Of a stretch of DNA of 64,000 bases, positions 25,213 through 35,429 are shown in pieces. Within the stretch, counting starts at the first letter, position 1. Each line of letters starts with the position of its first letter. This DNA comes from Takakia lepidozioides. Lineage: Eukaryota; Streptophyta; Takakiopsida; Takakiales; Takakiaceae. Both the position numbers and the translations under genes were made by a program. Where the stretch lies: positions 42,141,053 through 42,205,052 of the forward strand of contig CM060732.1 in NCBI GenBank assembly GCA_030704615.1, written 5' to 3'. The notes below the pieces were generated by a model. The model was not told the origin of the DNA. It did no database searches and saw only the letters and a list, made by a program, of their open reading frames with translations.

Positions 25213-25506
25213 ACGTGTAGCTCGGGGCTTAGCTGGATATCATTGATGAAACTCTTGGACTTTGTCAGATTCATTGGCGAGGTTGGATGAATGTTCTCAC
25301 GTTCGTTCGCTGATGTCATAGCCTTTCCAATGTATGAAATACTCAAGACGTTTATACTTGAAGCGAGAGTCTAGGACTTCGTCGACTTCATACTCAATTT
25401 CCTGATTGACTTCGATTGGTTGAAGTGGTACAGAGACACTCCCTGGAATATTCGATGGATGATACAACTCCAATAATGAAACATGAAAGACTGGATGGAT
25501 GCGCAT
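25213..25506 (-). pseudogene. Element A integrase tail and chromodomain
   Basis: The frame reads HPVFHVSLLELYHPS, the conserved end of Gypsy integrases, then YEVDEVLDSR...LEYFIHWKGY, a chromodomain of the chromovirus class that can read histone marks and steer integration. The codon expected to be Trp after SERT is TGA at 25,297-25,299. Beyond it the frame continues (EHSSNLANE) to a further TGA and then a final TAA near 25,213. Confidence 0.82.
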
Positions 25507-26477
25507 ACACGAGACCAGGTGTGTAGTTTAGGCCACCTTCACCTCCTGTGTCTTCTACGGAAGGTTCTGATTGGGATTGTGAATCAGGAGGATTCATACC
25601 GGCGGTGCAAGTTGTTTCCTTGCTATTGTTGTGGGACACAATGGGAGAGATGTATGGAGCTACCAAGGGGCCACGAAGGTACTCTGGGGCAGTGGGCACC
25701 ATCAAGTTGGATGATTTTATCCAAGAGTTTGATAGTTGGTGTGATTTGCAGCAAATGCGCAATCCACAACTATTTACGCCTTTCATGGCATGGAAGGGGT
25801 TGTTTCAGCACCTTGAGGGGCCGCCTATGGACGATTACCATGAGTTCAGGCGGGGGCATGAGGTTGAGATCGAGGAGTGGAGGATGTACTGGTCACCCGA
25901 CTATGTCTCCATCACTAGGGGCACTAGAATCACGAGGGCAGTGGCTACATCTGTCGTTGCACCGGCAGCTTCAGCAAGCAGCAGTGGGACTAGTAGGACT
26001 GGTGGTATCGTAGCTACGACGTCCACCCAAGCCACTACCGCACCAGCACCAGTACCCGTGCCTGCCTTCAACCATGTTGTGAAGTTCTTCGAAGAGTTGA
26101 GAGGGAACTACCAAGAAGTTGCGGAGCAAGAGTTCCAACGGAAGCCTACTGAGAGCTTGAGGGAGGCTTTCACTCGCATGAGGCGATTGATAAATGTAAC
26201 CCAAGGGGTTACAGAAGCTCAGGCAGTCCAATTCTAGTATGGGCTTTGATTCAGATGAGGACTCAAGATCTCTGGGAGGCAGGTTTGGTGGAGCTCTCTG
26301 GTGGAGAGTATGCTTGAGCCACAGTGATGCCAGCCAAGAATGATGTCTATGGCAATTGGACGGAGAGACGTATGTGCGGTGATTACCGGCCTGTAAATCG
26401 TCAGACCAAGTCCGATAAGTATGTCATGCCAACACCAGAGGAGATCTTTGATGCCATCGGGCATGCTAAGGTTTTTA
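25503..26477 (+). mobile_element. Fragment of element-B-type Gypsy (gag joined to RT) inside element A
   Basis: On the plus strand a gag frame (YGATKGPRRYSGAVGTIKLD and onward) matches the gag of element B, and runs to a stop near 26,237. After about 30 bases it meets the element B reverse transcriptase phrase MPAKNDVYGNWTERRMCGD. Everything between (zinc knuckles, protease, methyltransferase) is missing. The fragment splits element A between its integrase (FRIELPK) and MRIHPVF, and no target duplication is apparent. Confidence 0.75.
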
Positions 26478-27435
26478 GGGAGTTCAATCCGAAAACTGAC
26501 CGCATTTATTTGTCGAATATTTTTGAATGGTCCCAGGCGTTGATAATCCAACTTCCTTGATGGTCGCGAGGTTTGTATATCCCGTCGAAGAAGCCACACA
26601 CAATCTCCGACCTTGAACTGGGGTTGGAGTTGGCGGCGTTGATCTGCATACTCCTTGTATTGTTTTTGAGCTTCTGCGAGGTGGGATGTAAGCTCCTTGT
26701 GAATCGTAGCAAGATGAGTAGCAAGGTTTTCTGCAGCAGGGCTTCCAACAGTCTTCATGTGGAAAGGGTTTGCTCGAGGATGATGACCATAATTGGAGAA
26801 AAATGAAGTTTGCTTGGTCGAAGAATGTATAGTGTTGTTGTAGGCAAACTCAGCCAATGACAAAAGGTCCGTCCAATTATCTTGGTGATAATTTATCGTA
26901 CAGCGAAGATACTGCTCCAAAATCTGGTTTATACGTTCGGTTTGAATATCAGTCTCTGGATGATTAGCTGTAGAGAGGTTGATCTTAGTATCCAATATGT
27001 GAAATAATCCCCTCCAGAAATTTGATATGAACTGTGGTCCTCGATCAGATACGATGTCCTTCGGGAATCCATGAATGCGGTAAATATTATTGAGGAAGAG
27101 TCTTGCAGTTTCCTCGCCGGTAACCGTCTTATTACATGGAATGAAATGTGTCATCTTCGTAAAACGATCTACAATAACAAGGATTGAATTGGTGGTCTTG
27201 GAGGTTGGAAGGTCCGTAATAAAGTCCATAGACACGGACGACCATGGACCCTTGGGAATGGGTAATGGTTGAAGAGGGCCGAAAGGTCGATGTCATGGTC
27301 CTTTCGCTCTAGCACACGTGTCGCAAGATTTTATAAATTCTTTCACGAGTTTCCACATCTGCGGCCACCAATAGTCCCTGGATATCAATTCCATTGTTTT
27401 GTTGAAGCCGAAATGTCCTGCAACCGGAAGATCAT
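26478..27435 (-). pseudogene. Element A integrase (zinc domain and catalytic core)
   Basis: The HHCC zinc domain is visible as H...GHFGFNKTMELI...YWWPQM...CDTC at about 27,435-27,310. A TGA follows at 27,293-27,295 where family members have Arg. The core then reads MDFITDLP...VDRFTKM...SDRGPQF (catalytic Asp residues) and a Q-T-E-R-I-N-Q segment holding the catalytic Glu. The reading frame enters the antisense of the inserted element B fragment near 26,478. Integrase joins element cDNA to host chromosomes. Confidence 0.82.
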
Positions 27436-27607
27436 GACACGTTTGAAGAATTCGAAGTCGTGTAGGTCCTGGAGGTACATAGAGAAGTCCCTTGAAATAA
27501 AGTAAGTCATCTTTGAACTCGAAGTCGTTTGTAACATGTGGGTTATCTCGTTGTTGATTTAGTTGACTTTGTAGTGTGGTAGCAAATTGGTCGTTCTTTA
27601 GTGCTTC

Positions 27608-28234
27608 CTAAATCTCCTTTATGATCTCTGCATCGTCATAGGTGGACATGGATAGCCTATTCAATTGGAGATTTACTGGTTTCAAGATGATGGATTTTTG
27701 TTGGTCAAAAGCTGCATCCTCTTCTTTTGGCGCAAGATACGATCGTCGAGAAAGAGCATCTGATTTTCCTTGAAGATGTTCGGGACGGTAGGTAATAACA
27801 AAATCAAACTTTGCTAGTGACATACTTCATCTCGCTTGACGTCGATTCAAAACACGAGCACTCATAAAATACTCGAGGTTTTTATGATCGGTATAGACAG
27901 TGACCTGATGTTGAGCTCCATCCAATAGATGACGACACTCTTCAAAAGCATCGATAATCGCTAGAAGTTCTTTGTCATGGATTTCATAATTGATCTCCGC
28001 AGCGGAAAATTTGCGAGAACGAAAACCAACAGGATGAAGTCGGTCATCTGTACCGTATTGAGAGAGTACCGCGCCAAATGCAAAGTCCGATGCATCTGCT
28101 TCCAAAAATAATGGTTTAGATGGATCTGCATGTACCAGTATTGGAGCCGTTGTAAATGCCTGCTTCAGTCTTTCAAATGTTTGGTCAGCCTTCTCGTTCC
28201 ATACAAATTTGTCCTTCCCTGTGAGTCGTGTCAT
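27608..28234 (-). pseudogene. Element A RNase H
   Basis: Two adjoining frames carry the Gypsy RNase H: LFLEADASDFAFGAVL (first catalytic Asp), a following segment with the catalytic Glu (YEIHDKELLAI), and VTVYTDHKNLEYF. YRPEHLQGKSDALSRR marks its end. The join near 27,825 is broken by one stop. RNase H removes template RNA during reverse transcription. Confidence 0.82.
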
Positions 28235-28426
28235 TGGTGCAGCAATTTTGGATTAGTCATGGATGAAGATTCTATAGAAATTTGCAAATCCTAGAAAACA
28301 TTATACATCTCGGACCGAAGTTGGTTTAATCCACTCGATGATGGTTTGTATTTTCTTCTGATCCATAAAGACTCATTTGTCGGAAATAATGTAGCCCAAA
28401 AATTTGACTTCAGATTGGTGGAAAAG

Positions 28427-29050
28427 TCATTTTTCCAACTTGGCATATAGTTTTTTTTCTCTCAATTTATCAAGGACAAGGCGTACATGGCGACCAGGTT
28501 CTTTTTCATTCTGTGAAAATATCAAAATGTCGTCCAAATAGATGACTACAAAGTCATCTAAAAATTCTCGAAAGATGTCATTCATCATGTGTTGAAAAAT
28601 TGTTGGAGCATTTGTAAGACCGAAAGGCATAACACTGTATTCGAAATATCCATACCTTGTGCGAAAAGCAGTCTTCCATTCATCTCCTTCTTTTATTTGT
28701 ACAAGGTTGTAAGCTCCTCTCAAGTTGATATTTATGAAAAAATTTGCTCGTCTAAGTTGTTCAAGGAGTCCGGAAATCAGCGGTAGTGGGTAACAATTTT
28801 TTACAGTGACTTTGTTGAGCCCACAATAGTCCACACACATGCGTAACGATCTGCCCTTCTTCTTCACAAATAAGATAGGCGCTCCCGCGGGTGATTTTGA
28901 ATGTTGAATGAAATTTATTGACAAATTTTCATCAATGTATTCGCGTAAAGCAACCAGCTCCGTCTGAGATAAATTGTAGATTGGGCCGAATGGTGGTTGA
29001 GATCCTTCTTGCAACTCAATTGCACAATCATAAGGTCGATGTTCTGACAA
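28427..29050 (-). pseudogene. Element A reverse transcriptase
   Basis: The frame shows the family order: FVKKKGRSLRMCVDYCGLNK, then YPLPLI, MPFGLTNAP and the catalytic VIYLDDILIF. The active-site YLDD is intact. The thumb part continues downstream of 28,427 with interruptions. This enzyme copies the element RNA into DNA. Confidence 0.87.
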
Positions 29051-29119
29051 AATGTCTACATTTTTCTTCTCGAATGCGTCCTTGAAATCTTGATATTGAA
29101 TGGGTAATGTCGAAGTACC

Positions 29120-29818
29120 TTAGTATGTTGTGGTTTTGATCGGAGTCGCATAAAGTGCAAATGTCGCGTCTTTCTTCGTAGCTCTCATGAAGGCTTTAGC
29201 TCCAAGAAACAAGGGTTGAATACCTTTGGTACTTTTGCATTTTTGTCTTGCCGAAATTTTTCGTGATCGCCAGTCGATGTCAGGATTATGAAGGACAAAC
29301 CAGGGAAGTCCAAGGATCACACGATTCGTTGGAGACTGGATGACATTGAAAACAATCTGTGATGCTTGATTTTTAAGCTTCACTTCAAGGGGTCGAGTTT
29401 CATGGTCAATATTCCCTGATGCTAACGGTCGTCCATCGATGACTTCAACAGGGGCCGAGAATTTCTTTCTTACGAGCGTTAAATTGTGTTGCTTCGCAAA
29501 GTCTTTGTTAATAAAACACACTGAAGCGCCGAGTCCAAAAGTGCTTCTACGGAGATGTCTCGATTTTGCATCCTGATCTTTATTGGAACTATGAAACAAG
29601 GTACAGGGTCTAGAGGTAGAAAAAGATTTTTTTTTTTTTGAGGAAATTGGGGTGTCCAGCCGCATAGTCCCTACTGTGACTGGACATCTTCGTTTTTCGA
29701 CCTTCTCGTATTGAACACTTGAGTGGTGCCCCGAGTTTTGAATCTTCTCTTGTTGGGGCAGTTTAATGCCATGTGAGCCTCTTCTCCGCAATAAAGGCAT
29801 AATCCATTCGAGCGCCAT
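29120..29818 (-). pseudogene. Element A aspartic protease, frameshifted at active site
   Basis: After the zinc knuckle the frame leads to a retropepsin-like domain: GASVCFINKDFAKQHNL...VILGLPWF. Just before it, near 29,533, the codons for LLDSG run into the GAS codons with one base missing. The catalytic D-S-G motif is therefore split between two frames. The protease would process the Gag-Pol polyprotein. Confidence 0.75.
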
Positions 29819-30716
29819 ATTTGTTTTTCTTGTGGCGTCAATGGCTTGAATCGGACAGCATCAATCTGCATATGATCATTACTGGATGTCTGATGGATTG
29901 TTGTATTTGGTGTCGTAGTAGCAGCGGCATGGTGCGTCGTCGACCATCCAGATCGTTTATCTTGACGTCTTTCGAACAAACGATTATCGCATGCAATGAC
30001 TTGGGTGATGAATTCGCTCAGTGTACTCACGTTTGGCATTGTCAGCAACAAATCATTAACATCCTCTTTTAGGCCACATCAAATTGACTAATGAGGCTCT
30101 TCTCATTCCAGTCGAGGTCGCACGCAAGTTATCGAAATTCGGCAGCATAAACGGAAGCTGGACGTGCTCTTTGTCGAAGATTTCGCATCTTTGTCTTAGC
30201 AACTCTCTTTCTATCATTCTCTCCAAATATTGCAGTAAACTCGGACATGAACGCTTCAAAATTGTATAGTAAATGCGAATTTTTCTCTGATAGCGGTGCA
30301 AACCAAGATAGGGTAGTGCCTGATAGAATGGTGCCCACGAATCCCACTTGAATACCTTCATCAGAGTAGCGTTATGAATGTAGTCGTAGGAACAATCGTA
30401 CTTGTTGAACAAAACCGCGAAATCTTGATCTCGTCCCATCAAATTTCTCGGACATGCTGACCTTTGGTTCCCTTGTAATCTGTTGAAGATTTGGAGGAAC
30501 CGTTGCTGTAGGATTTCTTGTAGTAGGGACTCGTAAGGTTGAAGATCCATTGTTCGACTCCTTCAACTCTGAAATTTGTTGTTGCAAATTGTTGAGAGCA
30601 TTGTCAAGGTCTTGAGACTGATCAGTTTGTAGTTGGGCAATAGAGGCACGAAGTTCTTGCATCTGGAGCTGAAGACTTTGCAATGTGGCGACCATTTCCG
30701 CAAATGTGCCTTCCAT
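29671..30716 (-). pseudogene. Element A gag with CCHC zinc knuckle
   Basis: Gag begins at Met 30716 (MEGTFAEMVATLQ) with a coiled-coil-like Leu/Gln-rich start. It runs through a capsid-like part in three partly shifted frames and ends with the zinc knuckle CLYCGEEAHMALNC (C-x2-C-x4-H-x4-C) near 29,770. The start lies about 40 bp inside the 5' LTR edge. Confidence 0.78.
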
Positions 30717-30741
30717 CTTAACTAACTAAGGAAAAAACTTT

Positions 30742-30754
30742 AGTCTCGCCAAAC
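30742..30754 (-). promoter_or_regulatory. Primer-binding site of element A (candidate self-priming)
   Basis: Directly inside the 5' LTR, the sense strand reads GTT then TGGCGAGACT. The 11 bases TTGGCGAGACT are the exact complement of AGTCTCGCCAA at 31,025-31,015 within the LTR. That phrase lies about 25-30 bases after a TATATATA box, where the transcript should start. The site does not look like the usual initiator-Met primer-binding sequence (TGGTATCAGAGC). Confidence 0.65.
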
Positions 30755-31351
30755 TGTCAAGGACAAGAACATGACTGAACACAAACAAGAGATCAGACAA
30801 GAAATCAAGGTCGGCGTGGCCGAATGCACGATGAGTAAATAGGAATCAAGACGATATTTATAACAATGAACAAGAGTACAAGATATTGGAACACGACTTG
30901 AATACTGGAATGCTGGAAACTGGACTGGAGTACTAGATCCTTGAAACTGGGCTAGAATACTGGGAATTGGACTGTAGTACTGGGAACTGGAAACAAGAGT
31001 AGCTTGAACTGGTGTTGGCGAGACTGAAGAGTGTCCAGTCTCGCCTCCTATATATATTGGCTACTAAGAAGCTTCCCTAAGAAGCTTTCCCTATGGAGGT
31101 TGCTTGCTGGAGAAGTTTCCAAGATTAAACAAAGGTTTCTTGATGGAGAAGTTTCCTCCAAAGGAAGCTTCCTGAGCAGTTTCCCAAGTTACTCTTTGTA
31201 ATTTGGTAAACTCCCGGTAACTTGGTAAGTAATGGTAAATCATGGTAGATCATGGTAGATCACGGTAAGTCATGGTAACTTTCGGTAACATGGTAACTTG
31301 GTAACTTCTGGTATTTACTCCTGATAAGTTCCTCTGGGCTAGTCCGTGACA
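30755..31351 (-). repeat. 5' LTR of element A
   Basis: Bounds are TGTCAAGGAC at 30,755 and GACA at 31,351, 597 bp. It contains TATATATA near 31,048-31,057 (promoter, sense on the minus strand). Just downstream of that is a hairpin with perfect 10-bp arms GGCGAGACTG/CAGTCTCGCC at 31,017-31,045. In the outer U3 there are many short GGTAA-type repeats (31,200-31,315). It closely resembles the solo LTR at 38,429-39,005. Confidence 0.85.
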
Positions 31352-31516
31352 CTTGCCTTCAATCCATAGGAACAGATTTTTGCTCAGCCATTCGGTAATT
31401 TCCAACCCATGCGGCTTCTTGGGGTTCACGCATTTATCCGAGCTCGACCACATGCAGACTCTGATCGGAGTGTATTGACCCCCTTTGACTGAAACCAAGT
31501 GTTTTTGGGCTCGCAC
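31352..31516 (-). pseudogene. LINE ORF2 segment, upstream side of element A
   Basis: The minus-strand frame (RAQKHLVSVKGGQYTP through WLSKNLFLWIEGK) joins in phase to the LINE frame at 24,812 when element A and one CTTGC are removed. It is therefore the other half of the interrupted LINE. Further upstream the LINE is lost, and element B's LTR begins at 31,653. Confidence 0.7.
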
Positions 31517-31652
31517 TATTGTCTGAGATTGAGGGCATAAGTTTAGAGCATGACCAACGATTTTGTCTCTGCAGGTCTCAGTGACGTATATAACCTGTTG
31601 GGGTGCAGCCGTGCAGGAGAACCAAGTGTCTCGGAGTGGCAGAAGAGGACCG

Positions 31653-32650
31653 TGTCATGGTTTTGTTTGTGATTAGTTAGAAATAGTTATTTCTAACTAA
31701 TTAGGACATTATACATTTATATTTGTATTTTGTTGGCATTGGGACTTCATTTGGTTCCATGTGCCAAGTGAGGTGGCGAACCTCACTTGGGACGTGGGGA
31801 GGTTATCTCCACGTAAGACGTAGGCAGGCTCGTCTTCTTCTAGTCGAGCCTCCCGAGGCCTCTCTCGCCGCCATAACTCTAGTACTTGAGATGAAGAGTG
31901 GGTGAGGTCTGTATGGTGGAGTCCTTTAGCAAATGTGCCATTGGCTTGACTTATATAACGTGATAGAGTGGTTTCTCCTCTTTTCACCATTTCCGTATCA
32001 CTAGAAGAAGACCTGCTTATATCTATGAGTGCAAGGTGTTAGCATAGTTAGCACTTGTGTGTGGAAGAGAGCTTGATAGATAGCTCTTAAGATACAAGGT
32101 GTTGCAGGGTTTGCAAGAAGAAAGCCTTGTGGTGTTTATGTACAAGAGGAGGTCTTCAAGGAGAGCCCCATTGAAAAGTTTGAGAGCTTGTGAAGAAGCT
32201 CTTGTTCTGCAAGTGTTGCAGGGTTTGAGGAGTTCAAGAAGAGCTCAGGTGTTAAGGAAGCAAGCGGTGCATGTGTGGAGCATGGTTTCAGCTTGTGGGA
32301 GTCTTCAACTTCAGCTTAGGAGAGCTATGAGTGGAGGTAGACATCTGATTTCTCTTTGGGGCAAAATAGTGTATTTGTAGAGCATGCTTTGAGTTGGGGT
32401 TTCAATCCCAAGCTTGGGAAGAGCATGTCCATGGAAGTAGCAAGTGCAGGGCTGGATTAGGAGCTCTAAGATGTGCACTATGGCCATGGAAGGAAGCACT
32501 ATGGAAGGAAGCACTATGAGTGCATGTGATGGCTAGAAGAGGGTATGCCATAGAAAGCTCAATAGTTTGTTCTATGCTTGTTTCAATAAGTTCCATAGAA
32601 AAAGAGAGCTTGTTGTGTGACAAATAGCTTGCTCAGGGAGTTAGAGGCAC
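31653..32650 (+). repeat. LTR of element B (outer end exact, inner end unresolved)
   Basis: It starts TGTCATGGTT; the first 156 bp are identical to the start of the partial LTR at 42,714. A short palindrome (GTTAGAAATA/TATTTCTAAC) lies at about 31,676-31,700. The rest contains repeated GAGCTTG/AAGAGCTC phrases. No primer-binding site could be recognised to fix the inner edge. Confidence 0.6.
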
Positions 32651-32829
32651 TCTTGGTGGCCTATTAATGCTCAAGAAACCAAGAACAACACCTCTGGTTA
32701 CTCCATAGAAGCCATAGCTCGTTGCAGCAATCGCAGAGGCAAAGCGGCGCAAACCCTAGCTTGGGAACGCTTGGGAACGCGTGTGAACTCCTTAGGAACT
32801 CAAGGGAACGCGTGAGAACGCCCTCACAC

Positions 32830-33293
32830 AAAGCCTGAAACTCCCCCGAGAACTCTCTCCCCTGGTCCGTGAGTACCTCGGCTGGAGCTCCAAAATCGCT
32901 AAGCACTCGATCTAAGAATGCATACGCAGCCCCCTCACTTGCCTTGTCAGACAATGTCACCAGTTCAATCCATTTGGAGAAGTGTTCCACCAACACCAAC
33001 ACCAACACATACTTGTTGTGGCGAATCGTCAATGGCAATGGGCCTGCGAAGTCAAGACTCCAACGATAGCCCAAACCCATAATGGGTAAATGATGCAATT
33101 GTGGAGTAGGGGCGTTGAAAGAAGCCCGCACTCTATCACACATCATGCACCTTGCCACTAACTGTTGCACATCTGTGTGCATGCCCCGCCACCAATACTG
33201 CGCTTGCAGCAAACTATGAGTGCGCCGCACCCCAAAATGTCCCAACTCCTCATGGGCATGGCGTACGCGCTCGTTGTGTTGGATGAGGCACAA
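32830..33293 (-). pseudogene. Element B integrase, N-terminal half
   Basis: The HHCC zinc domain (H...LGHFGVRRTHSLL...YWWRGM...CMMC) is followed by the core: WSLDFAGPLP, VLVEHFSKWIELV and VLTDQGREFSGEF, giving both catalytic Asp residues. The match stops at CEGV near 32,830, where GGGAACGCG-type repeat begins. The continuation is found on the plus strand at 41,642. Confidence 0.82.
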
Positions 33294-33576
33294 TCCTCAC
33301 TCGTCCATCCTCCTATACCCGGAGTAGGTAAGTCCCCTCCCACTTGAACATCTTGGCTCGTTGTAGGACTCGATCCCTCTCCTTAGCAATCACACTGGCT
33401 GCTGTCTCTTCGGTACGAAGGTATGCCAACACTACTGCATCTTCATGCACATTCTTAGCACCACCAAACTCCTCACTAGTCTCTGGATCATCATGCACGC
33501 TATCTACATGACCAATCGTATGGGATGGACCAGCTTGAGCTCCCATTGCTAGAATGCACAAAAAGGCCGATGCATG

Positions 33577-34059
33577 TCATCCTGGCACCATCTCCTCATC
33601 CGTCTTCCCATGCCACCGAGCTTTAGTATCATCATGCTCGCTCGTGCATGGATTACGACTCAATCCATCTGCATCCCGATTGACAATACCGGCTCGATGC
33701 ACCACCTGGAAGTCGTACTCTTGAAGCATAAGTGCCCACCGTGCAAGCTTCCCTGTAAGCTTGTCTGACTCCATCAACCACTTCAATGGTTGGTGATCCA
33801 TGACAAGGGTGAAGAGATTGCCATAGAGGTAGCATCTGAAATGTGCCACTGCCCATATTGCAGCTAGACACTCCCCTTCATAGGAACTATACTTTGCCTC
33901 GGCATCATTGTTTGAGCGGCTAGCATATGCCACTACGAACTCTCTTCCCTCACCATCCACCTGTGTGAGCACTGCTCCAATCCCCAGCATACTCCAATCC
34001 GTATGTAGCTGGAAAGGCCGCCCCCGAATAGGCCGCCTCAGAATATGTGCAGAAGTCAA
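33577..34059 (-). pseudogene. Element B RNase H
   Basis: The frame holds the Gypsy RNase H: LHTDWSMLGIGAVLTQ (catalytic Asp; family members usually have TDAS here), YSSYEGECLAAIWAV (catalytic Glu), DHQPLKWLM (catalytic Asp) and the end phrase NRDADGLSR. It is open over its full length. Confidence 0.85.
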
Positions 34060-34075
34060 TCGAGCCTTGAGTTCC

Positions 34076-34905
34076 TCAAAGGCTTGCTCCTGCTTCCTCC
34101 TCCCACTGCCACTCCTGACCCACCTTGGTCAACTTGGTAAGAGCCTTTGCAATGCTGCTAAATGCCTTGACAAACCGTCGATAGTAGTTTGCCAATCCCA
34201 TGAAAGCACAAACTCTGCTCACATCCATGGGGCGTGGAATGCATGCAATGATCTCCACTTTTGTCTATTGAAAACCCAATCCTCTAAGGTATATCATGTG
34301 GCTCAGATACTCAATCTGATTGTGGAAGAACTTGCACTTTCCGGGATGCAGTTTCAACCCGTGCGCTACCGAGCGAAGTCTAGCCCCACAAGAATCCTAT
34401 CCATGACCCTCTGAAACTCTGCAGGAGTATTCTTCAACCCAAATGGTAAGAACCGCCATTGGTACAAACAATCCTTCCCATATTGGTCAATCCCCCAGAA
34501 TGCCGTCTTTTGCTTGTCAGCCTCTTTGATTGGCAACTGGTGGTAACCGGATCGCAAGTCCAATGTGTTAAACACCTTTGCATGCCCAATGGCATCAAAG
34601 ATCTCCTCTGGAGTTGACATGACATATCTATCGGACTTAGTCTGACGGTTCACAGGACGATAGTCCCCACACATCCTTCTTTCGGTCCAATTGCCATAGA
34701 TATCCTTCTTAGCTGGCATCACCGTTGCCGAGGCATACTCCCCGCCTGACAACTCCATCAATCCAGCTTCGAACAACTCCATAGTCCGTGACTGGATCAA
34801 TGACCTCTTCATGTCACTATACCGGTAGGGCCTTCGAAAGATTGGCGTGTCACTTGCCAAATCAATACAAATCTCCTGACCCTTCAAACTATCCAAATCC
34901 TTCAA
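34076..34905 (-). pseudogene. Element B reverse transcriptase lacking its catalytic YxDD segment
   Basis: The frame reads MELFEAGLMELSGGEYAS, MPAKKDIYGNWTERRMCGDY, DLRSGYHQLPI and LPFGLKNTPAEFQRVMD...VGLDFAR. Here family members continue directly into the Y-x-D-D active site. Instead the sequence jumps to SVAHGLKLHPGKCKFF, which normally lies a few dozen residues later. The catalytic aspartate pair has therefore been deleted. The frame is also shifted, and resumes at 34,258 with the connection domain (MGLANYYRRFVKAF). Confidence 0.8.
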
Positions 34906-35429
34906 TCCGAAGGCAAAGCAATTCTTATAAGCCCTTAGAAATCGCTGGATCCTCCGTCTCTCTCCTCCGGTGACTGTAGGTCCAACATCTGGTTCCCAAT
35001 TGTCCTCAGTGACTGCAACCTTGGGTACACCAGGCTTGGAGGTATGAGACGAATCCTTTGGTTACTAGATAGCAACCTCTTGGGCCTTGTCCGCCCAATC
35101 TGACTGTGGCGTAGCCTCCACTTGCTCCGCCGTAGCCACCTTCAGAACATCCTCTGAGCAAGAAACATTCTCAACCTCTTCAAAAACCTTGGCCTCCAAC
35201 TGATCCTCAGTCCATGGCTCTCCCCACTCCTCATACTGCTGCTTGAGAGATCTAATGACTCTCTCTTTGCGCATCTGCCATGGGTGTTTGCAACCCTCGA
35301 TCCTGTGCTCGCCCCCACTCACTGCCTCAACCGTTCCGGTTGGCAGGGAGAATGCACTATCCAATGGGAGTGCAGAAGTAGCCATCAATGCTTGCAATCT
35401 CCGTTGCTCAGCCATGCACAAGCCAATTA

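Larger units (their letters stand above)
24813..31351 (-). mobile_element. Element A: chromodomain Ty3/Gypsy retrotransposon (chromovirus-type)
   Basis: Order on the minus strand: 5' LTR (31351-30755), gag, protease, reverse transcriptase, RNase H, integrase, chromodomain, 3' LTR (24813 to about 25211). It is bounded by a perfect CTTGC duplication and sits inside a LINE. A 0.97-kb fragment of element B's family lies inside it between integrase and chromodomain. Coding is broken by a frameshift at the protease active site and by several stops, so it is not autonomous now. The two LTRs share only about 215 bp at their outer (U5) ends. Confidence 0.88.

Noticed and set aside
25483-26237. Plus-strand gag as a host gene
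   Set aside because: It duplicates element B gag, runs into a retroelement RT fragment and lies inside another retrotransposon.
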